Positions 1 through 8,029 are shown, numbered from the stretch's first letter. The stretch: DNA of 64,000 nucleotides from Pseudoclavibacter sp. RFBB5 (GCF_002931555.1 NZ_PSTZ01000006.1:1-64000), one strand, 5' to 3'. The notes: generated by a model from the sequence alone, not told the origin. Translations and numbers: made by a program.

Positions 1-327
1 GCGCTGGATCTCACCGGCCGCGTCGGACACGACCTTGCCGTGCTCGGACGTGATGATCTTCGCGAGCTCGAGCTTCCGCTCGTTCAGCAGCTCACGGAAC
101 TTGAAGATGATGTTCTGGCGCTTCGCGATCGAGGTGTTGGACCAGCCGGGGAACGCGGCCTTCGCCGCGGCGATCGCTGCGTTGATCTCGGCGTCGTCGG
201 CGAGAGCGACGTTGCCCGTCGCGGTGCCGAGGGCCGGGTTGAAGACCGGCGAGGTGCGCGCCGGCGCGGTGGTCGAGTAAGCGCCGTCGATCCAGTGCTG
301 GATCGTGGGCAGAGCAGTGTCAGTCAT
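1..327 (-). CDS. mmsA: Methylmalonate-semialdehyde dehydrogenase (acylating), N-terminal part
   Basis: CoA-acylating aldehyde dehydrogenase that converts (methyl)malonate semialdehyde to acetyl- or propionyl-CoA, the last step of myo-inositol breakdown (IolA) and of valine degradation. Only the first 109 residues are present; the gene runs off the left edge. Visible: HWIDGAYSTT start, the SPVFNPALG segment, and SEHGKVVSDAAGEIQR, typical of the N-terminal NAD-binding region of aldehyde dehydrogenases. ATG at 325-327 is preceded by an AGGAAGA ribosome site. The upstream same-strand genes iolC and an aldolase-like gene make the inositol-pathway role likely, but the family assignment rests on the N-terminus plus context. 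Confidence 0.8.
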   Translation of the reverse strand, partial: MTDTALPTIQHWIDGAYSTTAPARTSPVFNPALGTATGNVALADDAEINAAIAAAKAAFPGWSNTSIAKRQNIIFKFRELLNERKLELAKIITSEHGKVVSDAAGEIQR

Positions 328-416
328 TGATCTTCCTTCGCTGTGATGCACCGGGTTGGGAGCGGCGCGAGTGGATGCGGCAGCTGCCGCGACGTGAGGG
401 TGTCGGCGGTCCGAGC

Positions 417-1325
417 TCAGCTCGGGCTATGCACGAGTCGCGCGGCCGTGTCGACGGCCGCCGCGACGTCGCCGTCTGCGGGATAGAGGAGGGTGCGGCC
501 GACGACGAGGCCGCGAACTCCGGGAAGCGCGAGGGCCTCGGCCCACTTCGCGTAGACCGCTTCCTGGTCGCCGTTCGGCTCTCCGCCGAGCAGCAGCGTC
601 GGCATGGTCGTCGCCGCCATCACGCGCTCCATCTCGGGGACGACGGGCAGCTTCATCCAGGTCGACCCGGAGCTGTTGCCGAGACCCGAGGCGATGGCGA
701 TCGAGGTGATGACGGCGTCCGCCGAGAGGTCGTTGACGATCCGCCCGTCCTTCCACTCGCTCATGAACGGCTCGAGCATGATCGGCAGGGAGGCCGCCGC
801 CGCGTCGTCGACGGCGCGTGCGTTGGCCTCGAGCGTCGAGACCGTGCCCGCGTCGGAGAGGTTCACCCGCAGGAGCGTCTTCGCGAAGTCGATGCCGTCG
901 CGCACCATCGAGTCGACGTCGTACCCGGTGAAGCGGTCGTCCATCTCGAAGCTCGCCCCCCGGAGTCCGCCGCGGTTCATGGAGCCGACGATGAGCCTGT
1001 CGTCGAGGGCACCGAGCAGGGCGAGATCGTCGATGATGTCGGGCGTGCCGAGCACGCCATCGACACCAGGGCGGGAGAGGGCGAGCGCGAGGCGGTCGAG
1101 CAGGTCGTAGCGATCGGCCATGGCCATGGCGTCGTCGCGGACGCCGAGCGCGCCGCGCGCCGGGTGGTCGGCCGCCACGAAGAAGAGCCTGCGGTCTTCT
1201 GGAAGCAGCGAAGCCCGGCGCTTCCGGCCGGCGAGCGCCTCGCGCAGGGCCGAAGGGCCGTCAGCTCGTGCGTCGCGGAGCTTCTCGAAGGCGGCCTCGT
1301 CGAGGATCCGGTACTGCTCAGGCAA
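417..1325 (-). CDS. Cgl0159-family (beta/alpha)8-barrel, aldolase-like protein of the inositol operon
   Basis: 302 residues resembling class I aldolases of the DeoC/LacD type and, as I recall, the corynebacterial protein encoded between iolC and iolA. It probably acts as a lyase on a phosphorylated intermediate such as 5-dehydro-2-deoxygluconate-6-phosphate, although this is unproven. Seen: AADHPARGALG near residue 52, strand/helix repeats, GSTWMKLPVVPEME carrying a candidate Schiff-base lysine, and GLVVGRTLLYPADGD near the C-terminus. Start is TTG at 1325, which overlaps the end of iolC by 8 nt and has a strong AAGGAGAA site five bases upstream; no ATG or GTG fits as well. Overlap indicates translational coupling with iolC. 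Confidence 0.75.
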   Translation of the reverse strand: MPEQYRILDEAAFEKLRDARADGPSALREALAGRKRRASLLPEDRRLFFVAADHPARGALGVRDDAMAMADRYDLLDRLALALSRPGVDGVLGTPDIIDDLALLGALDDRLIVGSMNRGGLRGASFEMDDRFTGYDVDSMVRDGIDFAKTLLRVNLSDAGTVSTLEANARAVDDAAAASLPIMLEPFMSEWKDGRIVNDLSADAVITSIAIASGLGNSSGSTWMKLPVVPEMERVMAATTMPTLLLGGEPNGDQEAVYAKWAEALALPGVRGLVVGRTLLYPADGDVAAAVDTAARLVHSPS

Positions 1326-2286
1326 GGGAGTTCTCCTTCAGGATCTCGTCGACCTCCGCCGTCGATGGCATGGCGGTCGAGCACTCGAGTCGCGAGGCCA
1401 CGATGGCCCCGGCGACGTTCGCGAAGCGCAGGATGTGCTCGAGGTCCCAGCCGGCGATGAGGCCCTTGCAGAACGCGCCGCCGAAGCTGTCGCCGGCTCC
1501 GAGGCCGTTGATGACGTCGACGAAGTGCGTCGGCACCTCGATGGATCCCTCTCGGGTCTTGGCGAGCACGCCGCGCGGGCCCTGCTTGACGACCGCGATG
1601 TCGACTCCTCGCTCGAGGAGCGCATCCGCTGCCCGCTGGGGCTCGGTCTCACCGACGGCGACCTCGCACTCCTCCTTGTTGCCGATGGCGATCGTCGACT
1701 GCGCGAGGATCGGCTCGATCGCGGCCGTCGCAGTTGCGGCATCCGGCCAGAACATGGCGCGGTAGTCGAGGTCGAGGATGGTGTGGTCGCGGCGGGCACG
1801 AGCGGCGAATGCGGCGTGGTGCGCGGCCCGGCTCGGCTCCTCGGAGAGGCCGGTGACGGTCGCCCAGAAGATCTTGGCGTCGCGGATCGCGTCGAGGTCG
1901 AGCGTCTCGGCCTCGATGTTGAGATCCGGTGCCTTGGGCTGCCGGTAGAAGTAGAGGGGGAAGTCGTCAGGCGGGAAGATCTCGCAGAACGTGACCGGCG
2001 TGGCGAGCGAGTCGTCACTCGTCACGAAGTCGCTCCTGACGCCGAGGCGCTCGAGCTCCCGCACGATGTAGCGGCCGAAGGGGTCGTCACCCGTGCGGGT
2101 GATGACCGCGGAGTTCAGGCCGTGCTTGGCGCCCGCGACCGCGACGTTCGTCGCACTGCCGCCGAGGAACTTCCCGAATGTGGAGACATCCTCGAGCCCG
2201 ACACCGGTCTGGAGAGGGTAGATGTCGACGCCAACACGGCCGAGCGTGATGAGGTCGAACGCTGACGTTGCTGTTGTAGTGGTCAT
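1318..2286 (-). CDS. iolC: 5-dehydro-2-deoxygluconokinase (PfkB family)
   Basis: Phosphorylates 5-dehydro-2-deoxygluconate (DKG) in myo-inositol catabolism using ATP. 322 residues, normal for PfkB sugar kinases. N-terminal FDLITLGRVGVDIYPLQTG and GGSATNVAVAGAKHG are the PfkB substrate-binding region. C-terminal GLGAGDSFGGAFCKGL, about residue 260, is PfkB signature 2 with the catalytic Asp in GAGDSF. VGVDIYP after the first strand is typical of IolC rather than ribokinase. It is the first gene of a minus-strand operon running into the aldolase-like gene and mmsA. ATG 2286 follows a leader of about 40 nt from a promoter containing a TTGTC/GACAA operator. Confidence 0.88.
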   Translation of the reverse strand: MTTTTATSAFDLITLGRVGVDIYPLQTGVGLEDVSTFGKFLGGSATNVAVAGAKHGLNSAVITRTGDDPFGRYIVRELERLGVRSDFVTSDDSLATPVTFCEIFPPDDFPLYFYRQPKAPDLNIEAETLDLDAIRDAKIFWATVTGLSEEPSRAAHHAAFAARARRDHTILDLDYRAMFWPDAATATAAIEPILAQSTIAIGNKEECEVAVGETEPQRAADALLERGVDIAVVKQGPRGVLAKTREGSIEVPTHFVDVINGLGAGDSFGGAFCKGLIAGWDLEHILRFANVAGAIVASRLECSTAMPSTAEVDEILKENSLA

Positions 2287-2333
2287 ACGGCTCTGTACAA
2301 CTTTCGGTCCGATGGTGAACGAGGACGAGAGTC

Positions 2334-2368
2334 AGCATACACCTATTGTCCTGACAAAGTAACAAAGT
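2334..2368 (-). promoter_or_regulatory. iol operon promoter with inverted-repeat operator in the spacer
   Basis: On the minus strand TTACTT (2357-2362) and TATGCT (2334-2339) are separated by 17 bp, a good sigma-70-type promoter. The spacer holds the inverted repeat TTGTC-AG-GACAA (2346-2357). An 8-bp direct repeat of ACTTTGTT/C follows upstream (2354-2368). An operator between -35 and -10 implies repression, plausibly by an IolR-type GntR regulator; no regulator gene is in the window. Confidence 0.6.
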
Positions 2369-2417
2369 CGAACGGCCACCCTCATCGGCCCGATCTCCGG
2401 CCGCCGTTCGGCGTGCG

Positions 2418-3521
2418 TCAGGCCTTGAGCTCCTCGATGAGCGAGTCGACGACGGGGACAAGCGCGCCGTCGTGCCGCTCCGCCACGCGACGCTGCCGGT
2501 CGCTCGACGAGCCACCCTCGACGATCTCCGCGATCACGGCGAGCTCCCGCGTGCATCCGAGGTCCTCCGCGACCTGCAGGTAGTCGCCCTCGATGCGCTC
2601 GGTGAGCACCTCCGTGACGGGGCGCTCGTTGCCGTCCGCGTCCTCGATGATGATGGCGTCGAGTCCGTAGCGGGCCGCACGCCATTTGTTCTCGCGCACG
2701 AACCACGACGGGAGGCGATCCGTGTCCCTGCCGGCGTCGAGCTCCCGAGACGCGTGCTCGACGATGACGTGGTTGAGCGCGACCATGGCTCCGAGCTCGC
2801 GGAGGTTCGTCGCCCCGTCCGAGATGCGGATCTCCACCGTGCCCCACTGCGCCGAGGGGCGCACGTCCCAGCGCAGCTCCTGCACCTCGTCGACGATGCC
2901 CGTGTGGAGCACGTCGTGGGCGACTCGCTCGTAGTCCTCCCACGTCTCCATCTCCGGCGGGAGGCCACCCGTCGGGAGCTGCTGGAAGATCATCGTGCGG
3001 TGGGAGCTGAAGGTCGTGTCCTCGCCCTGCCAGTACGGGCTCGATGCGGAGAGCGCGAGCATGAGGGGGTAGTTGGCGAGCGCGGCCCGCATGACCGCGG
3101 GCACCTTCCGGCAGTCCTCGATCCCGATGTGGGTGTGCACGCCCCAGATCGCGAGCTGCCCGCCCCAGCGCCCGGATCGCTCGGCGACCATGCGGTAGCG
3201 CTCACCGGGGGAGCGCTGCTGCTCGCGCCACTTCGAGAACGGATGCGTGCCGGAGCCGATGACCGCCGCACCAGCCTCGTCCGCGGCAGTCAGCAGGGAG
3301 TCCCTCAAGTCGCGCAGCTCGTCGACGGCCGCTCCCGCAGAACGGTGCACCCCCGACACGAGCTCGACGGTGTTCGTCAGGAACTCCTTCGTGAACCGCT
3401 CGTCGCCGAGGCGGTCGATGAGCTCTGGAGCGATGCCGGTCAGCTCGCGCGACGCAGCGTCGACGATACCGAGCTCCCATTCGACGCCGAGTGTCGAACG
3501 CTCTGATGAGGCGAAACGCAT
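2418..3521 (-). CDS. YbdK-family carboxylate-amine ligase (glutamate-cysteine ligase family 2)
   Basis: ATP-dependent carboxylate-amine ligase of the GCS2 family, 367 residues. E. coli YbdK has weak gamma-glutamylcysteine synthetase activity; the physiological substrate in actinobacteria is unsettled. Seen: LGVEWELGIVDAASREL at the N-terminus with conserved acidic metal ligands, GSGTHPFSKW (about residue 90), WGVHTHIGIED (about 120) with the family histidines, and TVEIRISDGATNLRELGA (about 230). I place the start at ATG 3521 rather than upstream because a -10-like TACGCT lies six bases before it, suggesting a leaderless transcript. It stands alone between the iol operon and a divergent small membrane gene. 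Confidence 0.82.
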   Translation of the reverse strand: MRFASSERSTLGVEWELGIVDAASRELTGIAPELIDRLGDERFTKEFLTNTVELVSGVHRSAGAAVDELRDLRDSLLTAADEAGAAVIGSGTHPFSKWREQQRSPGERYRMVAERSGRWGGQLAIWGVHTHIGIEDCRKVPAVMRAALANYPLMLALSASSPYWQGEDTTFSSHRTMIFQQLPTGGLPPEMETWEDYERVAHDVLHTGIVDEVQELRWDVRPSAQWGTVEIRISDGATNLRELGAMVALNHVIVEHASRELDAGRDTDRLPSWFVRENKWRAARYGLDAIIIEDADGNERPVTEVLTERIEGDYLQVAEDLGCTRELAVIAEIVEGGSSSDRQRRVAERHDGALVPVVDSLIEELKA

Positions 3522-3527
3522 GGTTGA

Positions 3528-3533
3528 AGCGTA
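3528..3533 (-). promoter_or_regulatory. -10 element, leaderless start of the YbdK-like gene
   Basis: Minus-strand TACGCT ends six bases before ATG 3521, the spacing expected when transcription begins at the start codon. No clear -35 hexamer. Confidence 0.45.
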
Positions 3534-3643
3534 GACGCACCAGTGGTCGCGGCGTGTCTGCATTGCGGGGTATTCCGAATCCGCCGCAAGATAGGAGGAG
3601 GAGTCGGGCGACGGCAGGCGCCGCCCGCGAAGCGGAGGCCCTC

Positions 3644-3853
3644 ATGCGCTACTCGGATGCACTCTCGGAGCTCGCGACCGCGGGTGCGCAGGACTTCGTT
3701 CCGTACGTCATCGGGGCCGTTCTGCTCGTGCTCCTCGGCGGCATCGTGCTCTTCTTCGTCCAGCGCCGACAGCGCGCAGCGGAACGCTCGAACGACTGGG
3801 CCGATGACCGCGATGGCCGCGGGACATCGAGCGATGATTCTGCGGTTGGCTAA
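3644..3853 (+). CDS. Small single-pass membrane protein, unknown function
   Basis: 69 residues. The first 16 residues are polar; residues about 17-36 (VPYVIGAVLLVLLGGIVLFF) form one membrane helix followed by a basic VQRRQRAAERS stretch and an acidic, Ser-rich tail, so an N-out/C-in topology is likely. ATG 3644 has a GGAGG site (3634-3638) at good spacing, which supports this start over longer in-frame options. I do not recognise a family; the basic stop-transfer looks like the tail of a surface protein, but there is no sorting motif. It precedes rpsP by 144 bp and is probably a separate transcript. Confidence 0.55.
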   Translation: MRYSDALSELATAGAQDFVPYVIGAVLLVLLGGIVLFFVQRRQRAAERSNDWADDRDGRGTSSDDSAVG

Positions 3854-3881
3854 CTGGCCGAGAATCTGCCAAACTAGGCAG

Positions 3882-3909
3882 TTGAGCCTCGCGGGCTCGA
3901 CCCTCTAAT
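3882..3909 (+). promoter_or_regulatory. Candidate rpsP operon promoter
   Basis: TTGAGC (3882-3887), 16-bp spacer, TCTAAT (3904-3909). This would give a leader of about 80 nt before rpsP. A small CTGCC/GGCAG hairpin lies just upstream (3867-3881) and may end the preceding transcript. Confidence 0.4.
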
Positions 3910-3997
3910 CCGGCCCGCGGTTCACCATTGAGCTCTGCCGAGTGTGCCCCACGCCCTCCGGCTGTCGTTCGCCGATACACACACCATCAGGAGACAC

Positions 3998-4414
3998 GTG
4001 GCTGTCAAAATTCGTCTGAAGCGCCTGGGCAAGATCCGGGCACCCTACTACCGCATCGTCGTCGCCGACTCGCGCACCAAGCGCGACGGTCGCGTCATCG
4101 AGGAGATCGGCAAGTACCACCCCACCGAGAGCCCCTCGTTCATCGAGGTCAACTCGGAGCGTGCACAGTACTGGCTGAGCGTCGGCGCACAGGCCTCCGA
4201 GGCCGTCGTCGTGCTCCTCAAGCTCACGGGCGACTGGGGCAAGTTCACGGGCGAAGGCTCGACCGAGAACCAGGTCAAGGCGCCTGAGGGCAAGGTCCCC
4301 TTCGTTGCAGAGGCCGGCAAGAAGCCTGTCCTGCGCCCCAAGGCTGAGCCCAAGGCAGTTCCGGCCGCCGAAGAGGTCACCGAAGAAGCAGCGACCGAAG
4401 AGGTCGAGGCCTAG
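3998..4414 (+). CDS. rpsP: 30S ribosomal protein S16
   Basis: Component of the 30S body and assembly. The [20 protein letters not shown] start and [21 protein letters not shown] are diagnostic of S16. The 138-residue protein is longer than the roughly 80-90 residue core because of a C-terminal Ala/Glu/Lys-rich tail, as in other actinobacterial S16. Start is GTG 3998 with AGGAGA ten bases upstream (3988-3993); the longer in-frame ATG at 3944 lacks homology. First gene of rpsP-khpA-rimM, with 2 nt to the next gene. Confidence 0.96.
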   Translation: MAVKIRLKRLGKIRAPYYRIVVADSRTKRDGRVIEEIGKYHPTESPSFIEVNSERAQYWLSVGAQASEAVVVLLKLTGDWGKFTGEGSTENQVKAPEGKVPFVAEAGKKPVLRPKAEPKAVPAAEEVTEEAATEEVEA

Positions 4415-4416
4415 TC

Positions 4417-4647
4417 ATGCTCGCTTCCGCGCTGGAACATCTCGTCAAGGGAATCGTCGATCACCCCGACGATGTCCGCGTGGACCGCAGCACGGCTGCG
4501 CGCGGCGAGGTCCTCGAAGTGCGCGTGCACTCCGAGGACCTCGGCCGCGTCATCGGTCGCTCCGGCCGCACCGCCAAGGCGCTGCGCACCGTCGTGACCG
4601 CGCTTGCCGACGGCCGCCGAGTTCGCGTCGACGTAGTTGACGACTGA
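4417..4647 (+). CDS. khpA: KH-domain RNA-binding protein KhpA
   Basis: 76-residue single-KH protein found between rpsP and rimM across Gram-positive bacteria. The KH signature GXXG is visible as VIGRSGRTAKALR (about residues 45-57), following the EVLEVRVHSEDLG strand. KhpA binds RNA, often as a dimer or with KhpB, and affects cell division and sRNA function in firmicutes; its role in actinobacteria is less clear. ATG 4417 lies two bases after the rpsP stop, so it is co-translated with S16. The length is normal for the family. Confidence 0.92.
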   Translation: MLASALEHLVKGIVDHPDDVRVDRSTAARGEVLEVRVHSEDLGRVIGRSGRTAKALRTVVTALADGRRVRVDVVDD

Positions 4648-4648
4648 G

Positions 4649-5248
4649 GTGGCAGGCAAGAAGAAGGGCATCACCCAGCTCCGTGTCGGTCGCCTCACCA
4701 AGGCCCACGGACTGAAGGGTGCCATCAAGCTCGAGCTCTTCACCGATGAGCCCGACCGGCGCTTCGTGCCGGGCGCGAGCTTCAGCCTCCAGGTGCCGAC
4801 CGACAGCGAGTGGCACGGCAAGAGCCTGGAGCTGCACGAACTCCGCTGGTACAACGGGCACCCCGTCGGCTTCTTCGTCGGCATCGCCGACCGAACGGCC
4901 GCGGAGAGCCTCGCGAAGGCCATCCTCTGGGTCGACTCCAACGACGCCGAAGAGCTCGAGGACGACGCCTGGTACGACCACCAGCTCGTCGGTCTCGACG
5001 TGCGGCGCGACGGCACGTCCGTCGGCCAGGTCATCCGCGTCGAGCACTTCCCAGCCCAGGACCTCCTCGTCGTCAAGACCGAGGACGCGGAGGTGCTCGT
5101 CCCACTCGTGAAGGCCATCGTCGCCGAGGTCGACCTCGAGGCCGGCACCGTCAGCATCACCCCGCCCAACGGCCTCTTCGAAGAGGTCGATGAGGCGCAG
5201 GTCGAAGCAGAGGCGCCCGCCGCCGAGCCCAAGGCTGACGCCGAATAG
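4649..5248 (+). CDS. rimM: Ribosome maturation factor RimM
   Basis: Binds ribosomal protein S19 and assists maturation of the 30S head. N-terminal RimM barrel starts [20 protein letters not shown] and contains [13 protein letters not shown]; the PRC-barrel half contains [15 protein letters not shown] and [16 protein letters not shown]. About 200 residues with an acidic, Ala-rich tail. Start is uncertain: GTG 4649 is used here, while TTG 4637 would overlap khpA by 11 nt; neither has a clear ribosome site, so coupling to khpA is likely. A strong hairpin follows the gene. Confidence 0.93.
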   Translation: MAGKKKGITQLRVGRLTKAHGLKGAIKLELFTDEPDRRFVPGASFSLQVPTDSEWHGKSLELHELRWYNGHPVGFFVGIADRTAAESLAKAILWVDSNDAEELEDDAWYDHQLVGLDVRRDGTSVGQVIRVEHFPAQDLLVVKTEDAEVLVPLVKAIVAEVDLEAGTVSITPPNGLFEEVDEAQVEAEAPAAEPKADAE

Positions 5249-5270
5249 CCTCGTCCCCTCATCTGCGTTC

Positions 5271-5300
5271 TGCGCGCCCGCACTCAGCTGCGGGCGCGCA
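5271..5300 (+). terminator. Intrinsic-type hairpin after rimM
   Basis: Perfect 12-bp stem TGCGCGCCCGCA / TGCGGGCGCGCA (5271-5282, 5289-5300) with a 6-nt loop and no strong U-tract. It separates rpsP-khpA-rimM from trmD. Confidence 0.65.
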
Positions 5301-5306
5301 TCCGCT

Positions 5307-5312
5307 TAAGCT
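5307..5312 (+). promoter_or_regulatory. Candidate -10 of trmD
   Basis: TAAGCT sits seven bases before ATG 5320, fitting a leaderless trmD transcript. The intervening GGAGCCC could instead act as a ribosome site for read-through mRNA. Confidence 0.35.
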
Positions 5313-5319
5313 GGAGCCC

Positions 5320-6072
5320 ATGCGCGTCGACATCGTCACGATCTTCCCCGAGTTCTTCCAGGTGCTCGACGTCTCTCTGCTCGGCAAGGCACGGCAGGAC
5401 GGCATCATCGATGTTCGTGTGCACGACCTGCGCGATGCGACGACCGACCGGCACCGCACGGTCGACGACACCCCGTACGGCGGGGGCGCCGGCATGGTCA
5501 TGAAGCCGGAGCCGTGGGGGCAGACGATCGACGCCATCCTGGACGATGCTGCGCGCGATCGGGGTGCCTCGGAGCTCGCCGTCGCCGACGTCGCCGAGGA
5601 TGCGGATGCTCGACCGCTTGTCGTCTTCCCGTCGCCAGCCGGGACGGTCTTCACGCAGGCGACCGCGAGGCGCTACGCGCTCGAGCCGCACATCGTCTTC
5701 GGCTGCGGTCGCTACGAGGGCATCGACCAGCGCGTCTTCGACGACACCGCCGAGCGTGCCAGGGTCGAGCTCGTCAGCCTCGGCGACTACGTGCTCAACG
5801 GGGGAGAGGTCGCCGTGACCGCCATGATCGAGGCGTTCGGTCGGCTCGTGCCAGGCGTCGTCGGCAACCCGGAGTCGCTCGTCGAGGAGTCGCACGAGGA
5901 CGGCCTGCTCGAATACCCGAGCTACACGAAGCCAGCGCTGTGGCGAGGCCGCGAGGTCCCCGACGTGCTGCTGAGCGGCCACCACGCGAAGATCGCCGCG
6001 TGGCGCCGCGAGCAGCAGCTCGAGCGCACGCGCCGCGTCCGCCCCGAGCTGCTCCCGCCCGAACTCCGCTAG
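5320..6072 (+). CDS. trmD: tRNA (guanine-N1-)-methyltransferase TrmD
   Basis: SPOUT methyltransferase making m1G37 in tRNAs, which prevents +1 frameshifting. Seen: [17 protein letters not shown] start, [17 protein letters not shown] (about residues 48-64), [12 protein letters not shown] (about 128) and the trefoil-knot AdoMet-binding [13 protein letters not shown] (about 155-167). 250 residues, close to the family norm with a slightly expanded linker ([15 protein letters not shown]). ATG 5320 begins the conserved sequence. The usual trmD-rplS adjacency is broken here by map and a membrane protein gene. Convergent with map, with 10 nt between stops. Confidence 0.96.
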   Translation: MRVDIVTIFPEFFQVLDVSLLGKARQDGIIDVRVHDLRDATTDRHRTVDDTPYGGGAGMVMKPEPWGQTIDAILDDAARDRGASELAVADVAEDADARPLVVFPSPAGTVFTQATARRYALEPHIVFGCGRYEGIDQRVFDDTAERARVELVSLGDYVLNGGEVAVTAMIEAFGRLVPGVVGNPESLVEESHEDGLLEYPSYTKPALWRGREVPDVLLSGHHAKIAAWRREQQLERTRRVRPELLPPELR

Positions 6073-6082
6073 CCGCCGCCAG

Positions 6083-6850
6083 CTAGCTGCGCGCGGTGAG
6101 GATGATCGGGTCGCCGTCCGTGATGACGACCGTGTGCTCGCTGTGCGCGCCCCGCGAGCCGTCCGCGCTTCGGAGGGTCCAGCCGTCGGCATCCTGGACG
6201 AGCTTGTCCGTCGTCTCGAGCAGCCAGGGCTCGAGTGCCAGCACGAGGCCCGGCTTGAGCGGCATGCCGCGGTTCGCGCGTCCGCGGTTGGGGACGCTCG
6301 GCTCCTGGTGCATGGTTCGGCCGACCCCGTGGCCACCGAACTCGACGTTGACCGGGTAGCCGGCATTCTTCGCGACCTGGCCGATGGCGTGTGAGATGTC
6401 CCCGAGCTTGTTGCCGGGGCGAGCGGCCTCGATGGCCGCCTCGAGTGCCACCTCGGTGGTGTCGATGAGGCGCAGGTCGGCCTCGCGGGGCGTGCCCACG
6501 ACCACCGTGATCGCCGAGTCGCTGACCCAGCCGTCGACGGCGACGGCGAAGTCGAGCGTGAGGACGTCGCCGTCCTTGAGCGAGTAGTCGTGCGGGAGTC
6601 CGTGGAGGACGGCGTCGTTGACCGACGTGCAGATGACCTTGCCGAACGGCGAGGCGCCGAAGGAGGGGTGGTAGTCGATGTAGCAGCTCTTCGCGCCGCG
6701 CTTCGTGATGAGCTCGTGGGCTCTGGCATCGAGCTCGAGGAGGTTCGTGCCGACCGCGGCGCTCTGCGAGAGCTCGCTGAGGACCTCGGCGACGAAGCGC
6801 CCCGCGGGTCGCATCTCTTCGATTTCGTTCTGGGTGCGCAGCTCGATCAT
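6083..6850 (-). CDS. map: Type I methionine aminopeptidase
   Basis: Removes the initiator methionine from nascent proteins. 255 residues. Metal ligands of the pita-bread fold are visible: D in LTLDFAVAVDG, D in VSDSAITVVVG, H in GHGVGRTMHQEP, E in LALEPWLLE and E in HSEHTVVI. GYPVNVEFGGHGVG is typical. Start is ATG 6850 (MIELRTQNEIEEM); longer in-frame extensions have no homology, and TACGAT lies six bases upstream, suggesting a leaderless mRNA. Its position on the opposite strand between trmD and rplS is unusual for the ribosomal cluster; no secY-adk context is present. Confidence 0.94.
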   Translation of the reverse strand: MIELRTQNEIEEMRPAGRFVAEVLSELSQSAAVGTNLLELDARAHELITKRGAKSCYIDYHPSFGASPFGKVICTSVNDAVLHGLPHDYSLKDGDVLTLDFAVAVDGWVSDSAITVVVGTPREADLRLIDTTEVALEAAIEAARPGNKLGDISHAIGQVAKNAGYPVNVEFGGHGVGRTMHQEPSVPNRGRANRGMPLKPGLVLALEPWLLETTDKLVQDADGWTLRSADGSRGAHSEHTVVITDGDPIILTARS

Positions 6851-6856
6851 CCGCCA

Positions 6857-6862
6857 ATCGTA
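6857..6862 (-). promoter_or_regulatory. -10 element, leaderless map
   Basis: Minus-strand TACGAT with a 6-nt gap to ATG 6850. Divergent from the promoter of the 6927 gene, with about 50 bp between the two -10 elements. Confidence 0.5.
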
Positions 6863-6914
6863 CCGGCGCTCGTGCCATGAGCGAACGTCTCTGCCTCCGC
6901 TCGGGATCCTCCCG

Positions 6915-6920
6915 TAGCGT
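6915..6920 (+). promoter_or_regulatory. -10 element, leaderless start of the 6927 gene
   Basis: TAGCGT followed by six bases and ATG 6927. Confidence 0.4.
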
Positions 6921-6926
6921 TGCATC

Positions 6927-7502
6927 ATGGGCATCGGCCGTCTCGTCTACCGCGCACTCCTCCCCGCTGCGCTCTTCCTCGCAGCCTGGCAGTTCGTGGG
7001 CTGGCTCATCCTGGGTGCGCCGGTTGGGCGCCTCTTCGTCTTCGGCTTCGCGGGTCTCGCGGCCGTCGCGGGGCTGCTCATCCTCTCCGCGAACTTCTGG
7101 CTCCGGCCGGACATCCGGGAGAGCAGGGCCCTGCCAGCGCGCGACCTGCCGCTCATCATCGTGCCGTGGCTGCTCTGGGCGGCCGGCGCCGTGGTTCCGG
7201 ATGCGCCGGGCCTCTGGGTGCTCGCCGCCGCGTTCCTGTCGATGGTGGTCGCAGGCTCCATCGCGCGTCGCCGGCTCACCGCCGTGGTCCAGGAGCGCCT
7301 CGCCGCTGCGCAGGCGGCCGGCCCGCAGGCGAACCCGTTCGGCCTCTTCGGCACGATGCCGGGGATGGCGGGGCCCGGAATGCCCGGGACGCCTGGGACG
7401 CCGGGAAACAGGACGCCGACGTCGGGGCCCGGGGGCGCCTCCGGGCCGGATGCCGGCAAGATCATCACGCTCGACGCCGAACCGGACGACGAACGCCGCT
7501 GA
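6927..7502 (+). CDS. Integral membrane protein with Gly/Pro-rich tail, unknown
   Basis: 191 residues. About four hydrophobic segments (near residues 8-30, 33-53, 70-88, 90-108), two of them in closely spaced pairs, followed by the basic [14 protein letters not shown] helix and a disordered tail rich in Gly, Pro and Met ([17 protein letters not shown]) ending in acidic residues. This looks like a small cytoplasm-tailed membrane protein; I do not recognise a named family. It lies between map (divergent) and rplS (same strand, 161 bp) and probably has its own leaderless promoter. The Pro/Gly/Met repeat is encoded by tandem CCGGGA/C-type triplets. Confidence 0.6.
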   Translation: MGIGRLVYRALLPAALFLAAWQFVGWLILGAPVGRLFVFGFAGLAAVAGLLILSANFWLRPDIRESRALPARDLPLIIVPWLLWAAGAVVPDAPGLWVLAAAFLSMVVAGSIARRRLTAVVQERLAAAQAAGPQANPFGLFGTMPGMAGPGMPGTPGTPGNRTPTSGPGGASGPDAGKIITLDAEPDDERR

Positions 7503-7519
7503 GCTGGCCCGCTCTCGCA

Positions 7520-7548
7520 TTGCGGGGGCAACGTCGGCATGGTTTACT
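7520..7548 (+). promoter_or_regulatory. Candidate rplS promoter
   Basis: TTGCGG (7520-7525), 17-bp spacer, TTTACT (7543-7548). It predicts an rplS leader of about 110 nt (7555-7663), long enough for autoregulatory structure, but I recognise no known L19 leader motif. Confidence 0.4.
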
Positions 7549-7663
7549 GGATCCTTGTGCCGCGGCTCGACTCTGCCACAGGGGACGAGAGCACTTCGCG
7601 ATGCACGCCAACCTCTTCACTGACCTTCGCAGCCGACCTGTGGCGACTGCAGAGAGCGAAATC

Positions 7664-8014
7664 ATGACCAACGTTATCGATGTCATCGACGCAGCATCGC
7701 TGCGCAGCGATGTCCCAGACTTCCGCCCCGGCGACACCGTCAAGGTGCACGTGAACATCGTCGAAGGCACGCGCTCGCGCGTCCAGGTCTTCCAGGGTGT
7801 TGTCATCGCACGTCAGGGCGCCGGCGTCCGCGAGACCTTCACGGTCCGCAAGGTCAGCTTCCAGGTGGGCGTCGAGCGCACGTTCCCCGTGCACACCCCG
7901 GTCATCGAGAAGATCGAGATCGTCTCCCGCGGCGCCGTGCGTCGCGCGAAGCTCTACTACCTGCGTGGACGTCGTGGCAAGGCTGCGAAGATCCGTGAGA
8001 AGCGCGACAACTAA
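7664..8014 (+). CDS. rplS: 50S ribosomal protein L19
   Basis: Protein at the 30S-50S interface. 116 residues, normal length. Seen: [52 protein letters not shown] and [16 protein letters not shown] near the C-terminus, all diagnostic. Start is ATG 7664 ([11 protein letters not shown]); longer in-frame upstream sequence is unrelated. A perfect 12-bp hairpin follows 15 nt after the stop, so rplS appears monocistronic and is not transcriptionally fused to lepB. Confidence 0.97.
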   Translation: MTNVIDVIDAASLRSDVPDFRPGDTVKVHVNIVEGTRSRVQVFQGVVIARQGAGVRETFTVRKVSFQVGVERTFPVHTPVIEKIEIVSRGAVRRAKLYYLRGRRGKAAKIREKRDN

Positions 8015-8029
8015 GCTTCAAGCAGTAGG

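Noticed and set aside
377-390. Palindrome GCGGCAGCTGCCGC between the aldolase-like gene and mmsA
   Set aside because: Perfect but with no loop, no matching second copy, and common in high-GC DNA; not enough to call an operator or terminator.
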